From: Methylovorus mays
GTDB taxonomy: Bacteria; Pseudomonadota; Gammaproteobacteria; Burkholderiales; Methylophilaceae
Direction: 5' to 3'
DNA: 64,000 nt
Assembly (NCBI RefSeq): GCF_020531915.1
Contig: NZ_JAJAVG010000008.1
Coordinates: 682,001-746,000 of the forward strand
Shown here: piece by piece, positions 34,368 through 43,194 of the stretch
Layout of the letters: the number at the start of each line of letters is the position of its first letter
Position numbering within the stretch: the first letter of the stretch is position 1
Made by a program: the position numbers and the translations under genes
Notes under the pieces: generated by a model
The model's input: the letters and a program-made list of their open reading frames with translations, nothing else
Told to the model about the DNA's origin: nothing
Databases searched by the model: none

Positions 34368-35510
34368 ATGCAAACATCGTCCGGTATTCCACTGCTGACA
34401 CCGCAACTGCCTGACCGGGCTGCCTTGCAGCCTTATCTTGAGCGCATAGACCACACTCGCCACTACTCCAACTTTGGTCCTCTTGTGCTAGAACTGGAGA
34501 GCCGTCTGGCCAGCCGTTTTTCTGACCAGGGTAAGCAACCACTCGAAGTGGTCACCGTCAGCAGTGCCACTGCCGGACTTGAGCTGGCCCTGACCAGCCT
34601 GGATCTGCCACCCGGCTCGCGCGTGCTGGTACCTGCATTGACCTTCGTCGCCAGCCTCACCGCCATATTGCGCGCCGGGCACCTGCCGGTTATCTGTGAT
34701 ATAGACCCGCACAGCTGGCTGCTCACGCCTGATATTGCAGAAGCCTGCATCGCCAGCAGTGATGCCAAGGCGATTATTGCCGTCGCCACCTTCGGCCAGG
34801 CGCAGGACACCTTGCGCTGGCAAGCGCTGCAGCAGAAAACCGGCGTCAAGGTCGTGATTGATGCCGCCGCCGCCTTTGGCAGCCAGTGGCTGCTCACGCC
34901 GGACATTCCCGTCGTCTTCAGCATGCATGCCACCAAATCGCTGGCAGCGGGAGAAGGCGGATTTGTCGTCACTGGCAACAGCGAGCAGCGGCAGATGATC
35001 AAGGAGCTGAGCAATTTCGGCATCAATCTCAACCCGGATACCCAGCATCCGGTCGGCCATCTCAGCTATGCGGGCACCAATGCCAAGCTGTCGGAATATC
35101 ATGCGGCAGTGGGACTGGCCAGCCTTGACACCTGGCAGCAGCAGGCCGATGCCAGACAGGCGATCTACCATCGCTATCAGCATTTGCTGCAATCCATGTG
35201 TGGAGAAACGCTGGTCTGGCAGCACGGACCATTGCCCGCGGCCCCCACAACGTTCAGTGTGCGCGTAGGTTCAGATGCACGGCGAATTAAACTTGAGCAA
35301 TTATGTGCCGTACAAGGTATAGGCACGCGACGCTGGTATCAGCCGCTACTACACCGGCATGCGGCCAAGGTAGGGCCTATCCTGCACTTGCCGACACCCG
35401 TGGCTGAAGCCGTAAGCTCAGACTTGATCGGCCTGCCGTTTTCACCCTTTTTGCAGGATGGACAAATGCAGGAAGTGGCTGCTAATGTGCTGGCCGCAGT
35501 AAGCGACTGA
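34368..35510 (+). CDS. DegT/DnrJ/EryC1-type sugar aminotransferase
   Basis: 380 aa PLP enzyme. The catalytic lysine is Lys190 in FSMHATKSLAAGEGGFV, the SxHxTKxLxxGEGG pattern of sugar aminotransferases. TVSSATAGLELALTSL (phosphate cup) and LVPALTFVASLTAILRAGHLP are also typical. It would aminate a keto-sugar nucleotide such as a 4-keto-6-deoxyhexose. The dehydratase that would make that substrate is not in the window. Confidence 0.9.
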   Translation: MQTSSGIPLLTPQLPDRAALQPYLERIDHTRHYSNFGPLVLELESRLASRFSDQGKQPLEVVTVSSATAGLELALTSLDLPPGSRVLVPALTFVASLTAILRAGHLPVICDIDPHSWLLTPDIAEACIASSDAKAIIAVATFGQAQDTLRWQALQQKTGVKVVIDAAAAFGSQWLLTPDIPVVFSMHATKSLAAGEGGFVVTGNSEQRQMIKELSNFGINLNPDTQHPVGHLSYAGTNAKLSEYHAAVGLASLDTWQQQADARQAIYHRYQHLLQSMCGETLVWQHGPLPAAPTTFSVRVGSDARRIKLEQLCAVQGIGTRRWYQPLLHRHAAKVGPILHLPTPVAEAVSSDLIGLPFSPFLQDGQMQEVAANVLAAVSD

Positions 35511-35543
35511 TACAACGTATAACAATATAACTTAGGGAATATT

Positions 35544-35768
35544 ATGGACAGCATCGAAGACTTCATCGAAAAATTCAATGGCGCGGTGGACTTTCAGGAG
35601 CCAGTGGAGATTACCGCCAGCACCCAGCTACACACCTTGCCAGAGTGGGATTCACTGGCTGCACTCGGCGTGATCGTCATGTTCAGCATGGAATACAACA
35701 AGACCATCAGTGGCGAAAACCTGAAAAACTGCAACACCATCGCCGACTTGCACGCGCTCAGCGCCTAA
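35544..35768 (+). CDS. Acyl carrier protein (dedicated)
   Basis: 74 aa. The motif EWDSLAALGVI has Ser37 in the DSL position used for phosphopantetheine. The rest fits the four-helix ACP pattern, though it is not the FabF-type housekeeping AcpP (E-x-L-G-A-D-S-L-D-T-V). Together with the KASIII and ketoreductase that follow, it likely carries a short acyl chain for transfer to an amino sugar. Confidence 0.87.
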   Translation: MDSIEDFIEKFNGAVDFQEPVEITASTQLHTLPEWDSLAALGVIVMFSMEYNKTISGENLKNCNTIADLHALSA

Positions 35769-35792
35769 CCTCTTCACGCTCAGGATCCTGTT

Positions 35793-36845
35793 ATGGCCCA
35801 GTCCACCTTGCACAATGTCCGTATTGCCGGTGTCGCTTCCTGCGTACCCCGACAGACTGTCTCCAACCTGGACTGCCCGCCAGAGCAAGTCTCCATGCGT
35901 GAACGCCTGGTACGGAATATCGGCATTGCATCACGCCGACAGTCGCCAGCCGGGTTGTGTTTCTCCGATCTGGCACAGCATGCCGCAGAAAAGCTGATAC
36001 AGGATCTGGGCTGGAACAAAGACGACATTGATGCGCTGATTGTGGTGACCCAATCGCCTGATTATCCTTACCCCGGTAGCGCCGTTATCCTGCAGGACCG
36101 CTTGGGCCTGCCCAATAGCTGTCTGGCATTCGATATCAATCTGGGATGCTCCGGCTACCCTTATGGCCTCTATGTCGTGGGCAGCATGATCTCGGCAGGC
36201 AAGCTGAAAAAAGCCCTGCTGCTGGTCGGTGACAAATCCACCAACCCCAACTCGCAGGATCAGGGCTTTGCCGTGCTGTTCAGCGACGCGGGCACCGCCA
36301 CCGCGCTGGAGTATGACGAATCCGCTCCACCAGCCTATTTCGACCTTTACTCGGATGGCTCGGGTTACAAAGCCATTTATTGCCCTGCTGGCGGTAACCG
36401 CAACCCCTTGCTTCCCGAGTATCTGGAACCCAAGGCAGGCGAAGACGGTGTCATTCGTCGCCAGGTTGATATCGTGCTGGATGGCCCGGCCATCCTGAAT
36501 TTTTCCACCACCCGCGTGCCACCGGCAGTGGATGCCTTGCTGGCGCAGGCCGGCTTGGGCAAGGAGGATGTGGACTGGTACCTGTTTCACCAGGCCAACA
36601 AAATGATCAACGAAACCATACGCAAAAAACTGGGCCTGCCGCCTGAGCGTGTTCCTTCCACCCTGTACGACTTTGGCAATACCAGTTCCGCCTCCATTCC
36701 GCTGACCCTGACCATGCACGCGCGTGAAACCATGCTGCAAAAACCGCAGCGCCTGCTGATGAGTGGGTTTGGCGTGGGGCTATCCTGGGCCAGTTGCATC
36801 CTGCAAATAGAGGGCGCCGTATTGCCGGAGCTGATTGAAGTATGA
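35793..36845 (+). CDS. 3-oxoacyl-ACP synthase III family protein
   Basis: 350 aa thiolase-fold enzyme. The nucleophile is Cys119 in [13 protein letters not shown], with His in [10 protein letters not shown] and Asn in [12 protein letters not shown], the full KASIII triad. It condenses an acyl-CoA with malonyl-ACP. Given its neighbours, it probably starts a short 3-oxoacyl chain on the dedicated ACP. The ATG of the next gene overlaps its stop. Confidence 0.9.
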   Translation: MAQSTLHNVRIAGVASCVPRQTVSNLDCPPEQVSMRERLVRNIGIASRRQSPAGLCFSDLAQHAAEKLIQDLGWNKDDIDALIVVTQSPDYPYPGSAVILQDRLGLPNSCLAFDINLGCSGYPYGLYVVGSMISAGKLKKALLLVGDKSTNPNSQDQGFAVLFSDAGTATALEYDESAPPAYFDLYSDGSGYKAIYCPAGGNRNPLLPEYLEPKAGEDGVIRRQVDIVLDGPAILNFSTTRVPPAVDALLAQAGLGKEDVDWYLFHQANKMINETIRKKLGLPPERVPSTLYDFGNTSSASIPLTLTMHARETMLQKPQRLLMSGFGVGLSWASCILQIEGAVLPELIEV

Positions 36846-37606
36846 GCACCACGGCTTACAACCCCTTTAGCCTGAGCGGCAAACGCATTCTGGTTACCGG
36901 TGCCAGTTCCGGCCTGGGGCTGGCAACCGCCATTGCCTGCGCCCGCATGGGAGCAGAAGTGATTGGCGTGGGGCGCGACCCCGAGCGTCTGCAATCTGCC
37001 TTGCAGGCACTGCAGGCCATCTCCCCATTGCAACATCAGATGCTGTCCGCCGAACTGACGGACGGCGCTGCCCGCGATGCCCTGTTGGCCCAGATCACGA
37101 CGCCGCTCAATGGTGTTGTGCATGGTGCTGGCATCTCGCGCCTGAGCCCGGTACGCATGATCACCGAAGCGCATCTGCGTGAAGTGCAGGCCGTGAACGT
37201 CGAAGCCCCCACCTTGCTGACCCAGGGTTTGTTGCGCAAAAACCTGATCGCGCAGGAAGGCTCCATCGTCTTTATCTCCTCGATTGCGGCCCATATCGGC
37301 GTCGCTGGTGTCGCCGCCTACTCCGGCACCAAGGCCGCCCTGATCGCCATTACACGCTGCCTGGCCATGGAGGTGATCAAGCGTCGCATCCGCGCCAACT
37401 GCCTGTCACCCGCGCTGGTGGAAACCCCGTTGCTGGATGCCACTGCCGCCATTACCGGCACCATCGAGCAAGAGCGCAATAATTATCCTCTGGGGTTCGG
37501 CAAGCCGGATGATGTCGCCCATGCGGCGATTTTCCTGCTATCGGATGCCAGCCGCTGGATCACCGGCACCACCATGGTGATGGATGGCGGACTCACCATC
37601 AGCTGA
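36842..37606 (+). CDS. Short-chain dehydrogenase/reductase, FabG-like
   Basis: 254 aa. [12 protein letters not shown] (NAD(P) loop), catalytic Ser in VFISSIAA and Tyr160-x3-Lys164 (YSGTKAAL) are intact. It ends with [13 protein letters not shown] as in FabG. It most plausibly reduces the 3-oxoacyl-ACP made by the preceding enzyme to 3-hydroxyacyl-ACP. ATGA overlap with the KASIII gene. Confidence 0.9.
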   Translation: MSTTAYNPFSLSGKRILVTGASSGLGLATAIACARMGAEVIGVGRDPERLQSALQALQAISPLQHQMLSAELTDGAARDALLAQITTPLNGVVHGAGISRLSPVRMITEAHLREVQAVNVEAPTLLTQGLLRKNLIAQEGSIVFISSIAAHIGVAGVAAYSGTKAALIAITRCLAMEVIKRRIRANCLSPALVETPLLDATAAITGTIEQERNNYPLGFGKPDDVAHAAIFLLSDASRWITGTTMVMDGGLTIS

Positions 37607-37608
37607 CC

Positions 37609-38262
37609 ATGAGCCATCAGCGCCATCGCAATCTGCTCATCGTAGGGGCTCGCGGCTTTGGCCGTGAAGTGCTCAATTACATCGAGAATGACAATCCGCT
37701 GTTCACGGTAAAAGGCTTTCTGGACCAGAACGTGAATGCGCTGGCGGGCTATGACCGCGATGTCGGTGTCGTTGGCGATCCCTTCACCTATCAGCCGCTG
37801 GAAAATGAAGCCTTTATCGCTGCTCTGGGCGATCCTCAGCAGCGCTTCAAATACACCGCCACCTTGCGCGATGTGCATCATGTCGATTTTGCGACCGTGG
37901 TACACCCGCGCGCCAATGTCGCCGCCCACAGCCGCATGCGACATGGCTGCATCATTGCGCCCAATGTCGGCATTTCATGCGATGTGGAGATAGGCGAGTT
38001 CACGCATATTCAGGAATACACCGTCATCGGCCACGATGCCCGCATCGGCAACTGGTGCCAGATCAACTCGCATTGCACCATCGCAGGTGGTGCCCAGATC
38101 GGGCATTTCGTCACCATACATCCCAATTGCGTGATCACCGCCAACGCCAGAATTGGCGATGGGGTAACCGTAGGGGCAGGCAGTGTCGTTATTGGGAAAA
38201 TTCCCGAAGGTGTCACCATATTAGGCAATCCCGCCAGACGATTTACATTTACTTCTGGATAA
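37609..38262 (+). CDS. NeuD-type sugar O/N-acyltransferase (hexapeptide repeat)
   Basis: 217 aa. It has an N-terminal nucleotide-fold piece (LLIVGARGFGREVLNYI) and a C-terminal left-handed beta-helix of hexapeptide repeats (IGEFTHIQEYTVIGHDARIG; NCVITANARIGDGVTVGAGS). NeuD/PglD/VioB-like enzymes acylate amino sugars at the nucleotide level. In this operon it could use the 3-hydroxyacyl-ACP and the amino sugar from the DegT enzyme. It begins 2 nt after the SDR stop. Confidence 0.88.
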   Translation: MSHQRHRNLLIVGARGFGREVLNYIENDNPLFTVKGFLDQNVNALAGYDRDVGVVGDPFTYQPLENEAFIAALGDPQQRFKYTATLRDVHHVDFATVVHPRANVAAHSRMRHGCIIAPNVGISCDVEIGEFTHIQEYTVIGHDARIGNWCQINSHCTIAGGAQIGHFVTIHPNCVITANARIGDGVTVGAGSVVIGKIPEGVTILGNPARRFTFTSG

Positions 38263-38266
38263 CCTC

Positions 38267-39571
38267 ATGTTTCCATTTCTTCACGAACAAACACTTAAGA
38301 ATGAGCTACTTCAACTTGGAAGCTCATTAGCCAATCCCGCCGCCCGGTTGCCCCAATGGCTGGACAAATCTCCGCAGAGCTTACTGAAAGAAAGCAAATT
38401 CATCGTCTGTGGCTCCGGTTGCCGTTCAGAAATCCGGGTGCTGGCGCAGCAAGCGAATGTGATTGCCATTGTCGATGATTTCCTTAAGCAACCAACTGTG
38501 TTCGGCATTCCGGTCATCCGTTCTGATGAGTGGATACAGCGTTGCCGCGAAGACCGGGCTATTGTTTCATGCATCCTTACGCCAAATGGCCGGGCGTTCC
38601 AGCACTTCACCAAACTGGCGACTCAGTGGGAATTGCGCACCCTGCTTCCCCTGCAGTTTCTGCATATGCTGGAAGAGTGCAACATCGACAGAAAAGGGGA
38701 AACCGGGCGTTTTTTCTGGTATGGCTATGAATTTTTTACTTACACCCTGGAACACCTGGATCGCCTGCTGGAGATACCAGCACTGTTTGAGGATAGTTAT
38801 TCCAGGATCTCATGGCTATCCATCCTGCTTTATCGCATGACACTGAATCCCTTTTACCTGGAAGGCTGCGCTGTAGGCAGCGGCGGTGGGCAATATGTGT
38901 TGAACGGCTATGGCGTCAACAAGCAGTTTTTCAAATTTTCAGATGATGAAGTCTATGTGGATGGCGGTGCTTTTACTGGCGACACCATTGCCTCGTTTCT
39001 CAATGCCTGCAATGGAAAATTCAAGCACATTCACTCGTTTGAGCCTTCGCATGACCACAATGTGCAAATCAGAAACCGCTTGCGAACTCTGCAGCATGAA
39101 TATCTTAAACCGCTGGCCAGCAGCATTACCTTGCACGAAGCCGGGCTCTGGGATAGCAAAACCACACTGGAATTCAACCCCAGCCAAATCGTTGATGACT
39201 TCGATATCACCAATCATGTGCAATCCAAATCCGCCCATATGGTGGACTCAGGCATCATCAATCACATCTATGATGACCACGTGGAAAGAAACGCCGCCAT
39301 TCAAGTGCCCGTAGTCACCATAGACGAGGCCACCCATGGCGAAGCGACTTATCTGAAATTTGAAATTGAAGGGTCTGAATTAAAGGCCCTGCATGGCGCG
39401 GCAGAAACCATAGCACGCAATCGCCCTAAAATGGCGGTGTCCATTTATCACAAGCCTGAAGACTTGATCACGCTGACTGAGTATGTCATTGCCACCGGCC
39501 AAAATTACAAACTTGGCTTCAGGCAGCACAACTCTCTGGCTCCAGATGGTATGGTGCTTTATTGCTATTGA
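38267..39571 (+). CDS. FkbM-family methyltransferase with N-terminal Rossmann-like domain
   Basis: 434 aa. From about residue 220 a FkbM methyltransferase: DEVYVDGGAFTGDTIASFL (SAM loop), IHSFEPSHDHNVQIRNRL and ATYLKFEIEGSELKALHGA. The first 200 residues begin with a nucleotide-fold-like region (FIVCGSGCRSEIRVLAQQAN) and have no clear family. It likely O-methylates the island sugar. Base composition is slightly more AT-rich than flanking genes. Confidence 0.85.
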   Translation: MFPFLHEQTLKNELLQLGSSLANPAARLPQWLDKSPQSLLKESKFIVCGSGCRSEIRVLAQQANVIAIVDDFLKQPTVFGIPVIRSDEWIQRCREDRAIVSCILTPNGRAFQHFTKLATQWELRTLLPLQFLHMLEECNIDRKGETGRFFWYGYEFFTYTLEHLDRLLEIPALFEDSYSRISWLSILLYRMTLNPFYLEGCAVGSGGGQYVLNGYGVNKQFFKFSDDEVYVDGGAFTGDTIASFLNACNGKFKHIHSFEPSHDHNVQIRNRLRTLQHEYLKPLASSITLHEAGLWDSKTTLEFNPSQIVDDFDITNHVQSKSAHMVDSGIINHIYDDHVERNAAIQVPVVTIDEATHGEATYLKFEIEGSELKALHGAAETIARNRPKMAVSIYHKPEDLITLTEYVIATGQNYKLGFRQHNSLAPDGMVLYCY

Positions 39572-39578
39572 TATCCAG

Positions 39579-40694
39579 ATGACTACCGGCCTCATACTTC
39601 CCGATTTTTACCGCAATCCTGCGCACCTGGCTCATGAGTACAACGCGCTGTTCAAGGCCGCGTGGAACTTCGTCGGCATGCGCTTCGAACTGGAGGGCGG
39701 CCTGCATCGCGGCATAAAAGTGGCTGATACCGACTTGCTCATCCAGCTGGATAAATCAGGCAAGCCTCGCGCGTATCGTAATGTATGCTCCCACCGTCAT
39801 GCCCAGCTTTGTGATCAGGGTTTGCACCATGGCCCCGTACGCTGCCCCTACCATAGCTGGACTTACGACCGCGAAGGCATACCGGTCGGCATTCCGCAGC
39901 AGCAAGCTTTTCCAGAGGTGGTTGCGAACCCGGCGGCTTATCGCCTGCAGGAATTTGCCTGTGAAGTAGCGGGCCAGTTCATATTTGTGCGATTAAGCGA
40001 AAACGGCCCCAGCCTGCAGGATTATCTGGGGGAGGAATTTGACTTTCTCTGCCGTGCATCCACCGGCATGACCAGCGTGCATGACGAGTTTCGCCAGGAG
40101 GTAGAAGCCAACTGGAAAGTGGTGATCGAAAACTCGCTGGAGGGCTACCATGTCCCCGCCGTGCACAACAAAACCTTCATGCAGGTGGAGGGCATGCAGC
40201 GCGGTTATGAAGCGCCGGTAGATCACCTTGAACATCCCTTGCACTCGCACATCGTCCATCCCGCCGATCCGGAATGGCTGGCCAGCTTTGAGCGCCGGGT
40301 GGAACCCAAGCTGGGAAAATGGCATTGGCGCTTTGCCAATTACACGCACCACCTGATTTTCCCCAACCTGACCGTCACCTCATTCATGGGCTATAGCTAT
40401 CACGTACAGCGCTTTGAACCGACAGCCGTTGACCGCACCACCGTGCATTCACGATCCGTTGGTGTCGGTTTTGAAGGGCAGTCCGCAGTTGGTGCAAAAA
40501 TGCTGGAACAAATCTACAGCGACAGCAAACATTTTACTGAGCGCGTGTTTGGGGAAGACGGCGACATTTGCAAAGCGGTACAGCTCGGCCTCAACAGCGC
40601 GGTCAATCCAGCCGTTATCGGCAATGGCATCGAATCGCGTGTCGCCCATTTCCATCGCGCCTATCAAGCCATGCTTCACGCAGAGGCCGCATAA
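39579..40694 (+). CDS. Rieske non-heme iron oxygenase, alpha subunit type
   Basis: 371 aa from ATG 39579; the frame opens earlier inside the FkbM gene but the family start fits here. The [2Fe-2S] ligands are Cys70-x-His72 and Cys89-x2-His92, and the mononuclear iron site is WKVVIENSLEGYHVPAVH. These enzymes hydroxylate or demethylate ring compounds. No ferredoxin or reductase gene is next to it. In the island it may oxidise the sugar or its acyl group, an unusual use of this family. Confidence 0.88.
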   Translation: MTTGLILPDFYRNPAHLAHEYNALFKAAWNFVGMRFELEGGLHRGIKVADTDLLIQLDKSGKPRAYRNVCSHRHAQLCDQGLHHGPVRCPYHSWTYDREGIPVGIPQQQAFPEVVANPAAYRLQEFACEVAGQFIFVRLSENGPSLQDYLGEEFDFLCRASTGMTSVHDEFRQEVEANWKVVIENSLEGYHVPAVHNKTFMQVEGMQRGYEAPVDHLEHPLHSHIVHPADPEWLASFERRVEPKLGKWHWRFANYTHHLIFPNLTVTSFMGYSYHVQRFEPTAVDRTTVHSRSVGVGFEGQSAVGAKMLEQIYSDSKHFTERVFGEDGDICKAVQLGLNSAVNPAVIGNGIESRVAHFHRAYQAMLHAEAA

Positions 40695-40698
40695 CATC

Positions 40699-43194
40699 TT
40701 GATTTCGAATATCCAGTTTTTACCCGACTTGCTGCGCAACACGCGCGCCTTCGCCGAAGGTTTTTATGACCTGGTGCGTGAACCCATCCTGCAAGGTTGC
40801 GGCATCCAGGCCGGGGCCTCTCCCGAAAGCCGTTTTGCTCACTGGCTGAAACCGGGGTTTTCTGTTGAGACTTTTCGCGAGCTCAGCGGCTGGGACGAGT
40901 CGGATATTGAAAACAGCTGGCTACGCCATTACTTTGCCCTGCCCACCAGCGCGGCTGACTATCTGCTCGCGCATTTGCCGGCAGATACGCTGATTCTCTC
41001 GTTTGAAATGCCGCCCTGGCTGTCTGATCTACTGGATCGCCAGCAGATCCCGTATCTCGATATCCGCGTGTCACCACTGCGCTTCGGGCGCGACCTCTAT
41101 ATTGCCTTGCGCACCCATCAGGGTAACCTCCGTCAGCGGCTACAGGCTTATGTGGTGAGTGCGGAAGAACTCAGACTGGAGGCGGCAGCCCTGGCGGCGT
41201 CCGTGCGCATGCATCAGCAGCGGCTGGAGGAATCTGGCCGCTACCCGCTGGATCTCGACAATACTCTCGTCTACATCGGGCAAGCGCCTTACGATGCATC
41301 GCTGTTATCCGACAAGCATTCCACCGCCCTGCGCTGCACCGACTTCGCCGACCAGCTGCGCGAGCTGGCCCAGGGGCGGCGCCTGCTGCACAAAGCCCAT
41401 CCGTTTGCAGCGGATTTTGCGAAGGAAGAACAACGTGCGCTTGCCGAGATCACCGGCCAGGCGGTCGGCACCTGCTACCAGAATGCCTATCAGCTCCTGA
41501 GTTGCGCCCACGATGTGGAACTGGTGGGCATTTCGTCGGGCATGCTGCAGGAGGCCAGCTGGTTTGGCAAACAGGCCCATACGCTGTTCCGGCCTGTGGT
41601 GCCGCTTCCATTGGCGGATACGCCCCTTTCTACTCAGGATTTCCTGCAAGTCCATTTCGAAGAGTGGCTGTCGCCAGGCTTCTGGCATGCCGTACTGACG
41701 CCTGAAAAGCCCGCTCCACGCCTGCTCAAGCTGCCGACCGTACAACATCACCATGCCCGCCAATCGCTGGATCAGTGGTGGGACTACGCCAAGGTGATGA
41801 CCTGGGAAAAATCACTGCCCATCGAATCTTTTGAACGCACAGGCGGCATCTTGCTGCGGCAACGCATTGAGGCGCTGGAGCAGGGGCTGCTGCAAAATCG
41901 CAGCATGGTGGTGGATTGCGATGAAGGCAACGAGGTGTATTGGCCATCCTCTGCCAGAATGCGCGGCAAAATCACCATACGCGGCCGTGGTAACCGGGTC
42001 ATCATTGATGAGCAGGTGGACTTTGACGCGACCATCGACATTACGGGCGACCATAACGGCATCGTAGTGGATAGAGACGTACGCATCGCGGGCAAGATCT
42101 ACGCTTCGGGTTCTGGTGGCATGCTCCGGCTGGGTGCGGGCTCGACCTTTACCCGTGTCATTATCAAGTGTCATGAGGGCAGAAACATTCTCATCGGCAG
42201 GGACTGCATGTTTTCCAATGAGATTGAGCTGCGCACCACCGATGGCCATGCCATCGTTGATCCTGAAACCGGCATGCGGCTGAATCCTGCGCAAGACATC
42301 GTCATTGGCGACCATGTGTGGGTGGGGAAGGGCGTCACCATCCTCAAGGGCGGGCAGATTCCGGGCAATACCATTGTGGGGGCCGACTCCCTCGTCAATG
42401 GCATTTACACCCAAAGCCAGACCCTGCTGGCTGGCAAGCCAGCCCGTATCATCAAAGAGCATGTCACCTGGCAGCGCGAACTGAAAAACAGCTTTAGTCA
42501 GGCCGAGCTGGAGGCATGGAAACGGACACCAGCGCCAGCAGAGGCAACGTCTCCGACGCTGGTTAACGATGACTGGGAACGCGCCAAACAGCTTGCCCTG
42601 GAAAAATTCGCCCAACAGCCTCAAGCCTTTGGCCGCGGGCAACTTTATCAAGGCCATGAGGCATGGGCGTTAGCTGGGCAACGCCCAACACTCTCACGTT
42701 TGCAGGCGTATGGGCTTGACCCGTATCTCTTGCCTGAGCACAAGGTGCTGGATATTGGCTGCAATCTTGGGCTGATGGGCATGGCCTTATCTCCCAGGAT
42801 CGCGCGCTACCATGGCATAGACAGTAACCCGGCATTGATTGAAATCGCGAGAATTCTGGCGGCAGGCCGCGGCATCAAGAACTGTGAATTTCAGCATTGT
42901 TCATTCAACGACCTGATGCAAACATCGCCAGAGCCTTACGACATGGTGCTGTCCTTTGCAGTCCATGTCTGGATAGGCTTGCCGATGGCGCAATACGCTG
43001 CCCAACTCAAAACACTGCTCAAGCCGGGTGGCACGCTGATTATCGAAAGCAATAATCTGGCGAGCAATGATCAATCCTTTTTCTCCGATATTCAGGTCTT
43101 TCTGGATCATGGCTATATCCTGCAGAAACAGGGCATGCTCAAGGATGACGGCATCATAGAGCGTGGCTTCTGCATTTTCCGATGTGGGCAATGA
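40699..43194 (+). CDS. Three-part fusion: polysaccharide-type transferase, hexapeptide acetyltransferase, SAM methyltransferase
   Basis: 831 aa from TTG 40699, chosen because it is 4 nt after the Rieske stop; an ATG at 40624 would overlap that gene. Residues about 1-360 resemble the non-processive capsule or GT99-like domains (LILSFEMPPWLSDLLDRQQI; LLHKAHPFAADFAKEEQRAL), an uncertain match. Residues about 415-590 form a left-handed beta-helix acetyltransferase (IVIGDHVWVGKGVTILKGGQ). Residues about 640-831 are a class I methyltransferase (VLDIGCNLGLMGMALSPRIA). A single protein would add, acylate and methylate a sugar. ATGA overlap with the next gene. Confidence 0.72.
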   Translation: MISNIQFLPDLLRNTRAFAEGFYDLVREPILQGCGIQAGASPESRFAHWLKPGFSVETFRELSGWDESDIENSWLRHYFALPTSAADYLLAHLPADTLILSFEMPPWLSDLLDRQQIPYLDIRVSPLRFGRDLYIALRTHQGNLRQRLQAYVVSAEELRLEAAALAASVRMHQQRLEESGRYPLDLDNTLVYIGQAPYDASLLSDKHSTALRCTDFADQLRELAQGRRLLHKAHPFAADFAKEEQRALAEITGQAVGTCYQNAYQLLSCAHDVELVGISSGMLQEASWFGKQAHTLFRPVVPLPLADTPLSTQDFLQVHFEEWLSPGFWHAVLTPEKPAPRLLKLPTVQHHHARQSLDQWWDYAKVMTWEKSLPIESFERTGGILLRQRIEALEQGLLQNRSMVVDCDEGNEVYWPSSARMRGKITIRGRGNRVIIDEQVDFDATIDITGDHNGIVVDRDVRIAGKIYASGSGGMLRLGAGSTFTRVIIKCHEGRNILIGRDCMFSNEIELRTTDGHAIVDPETGMRLNPAQDIVIGDHVWVGKGVTILKGGQIPGNTIVGADSLVNGIYTQSQTLLAGKPARIIKEHVTWQRELKNSFSQAELEAWKRTPAPAEATSPTLVNDDWERAKQLALEKFAQQPQAFGRGQLYQGHEAWALAGQRPTLSRLQAYGLDPYLLPEHKVLDIGCNLGLMGMALSPRIARYHGIDSNPALIEIARILAAGRGIKNCEFQHCSFNDLMQTSPEPYDMVLSFAVHVWIGLPMAQYAAQLKTLLKPGGTLIIESNNLASNDQSFFSDIQVFLDHGYILQKQGMLKDDGIIERGFCIFRCGQ

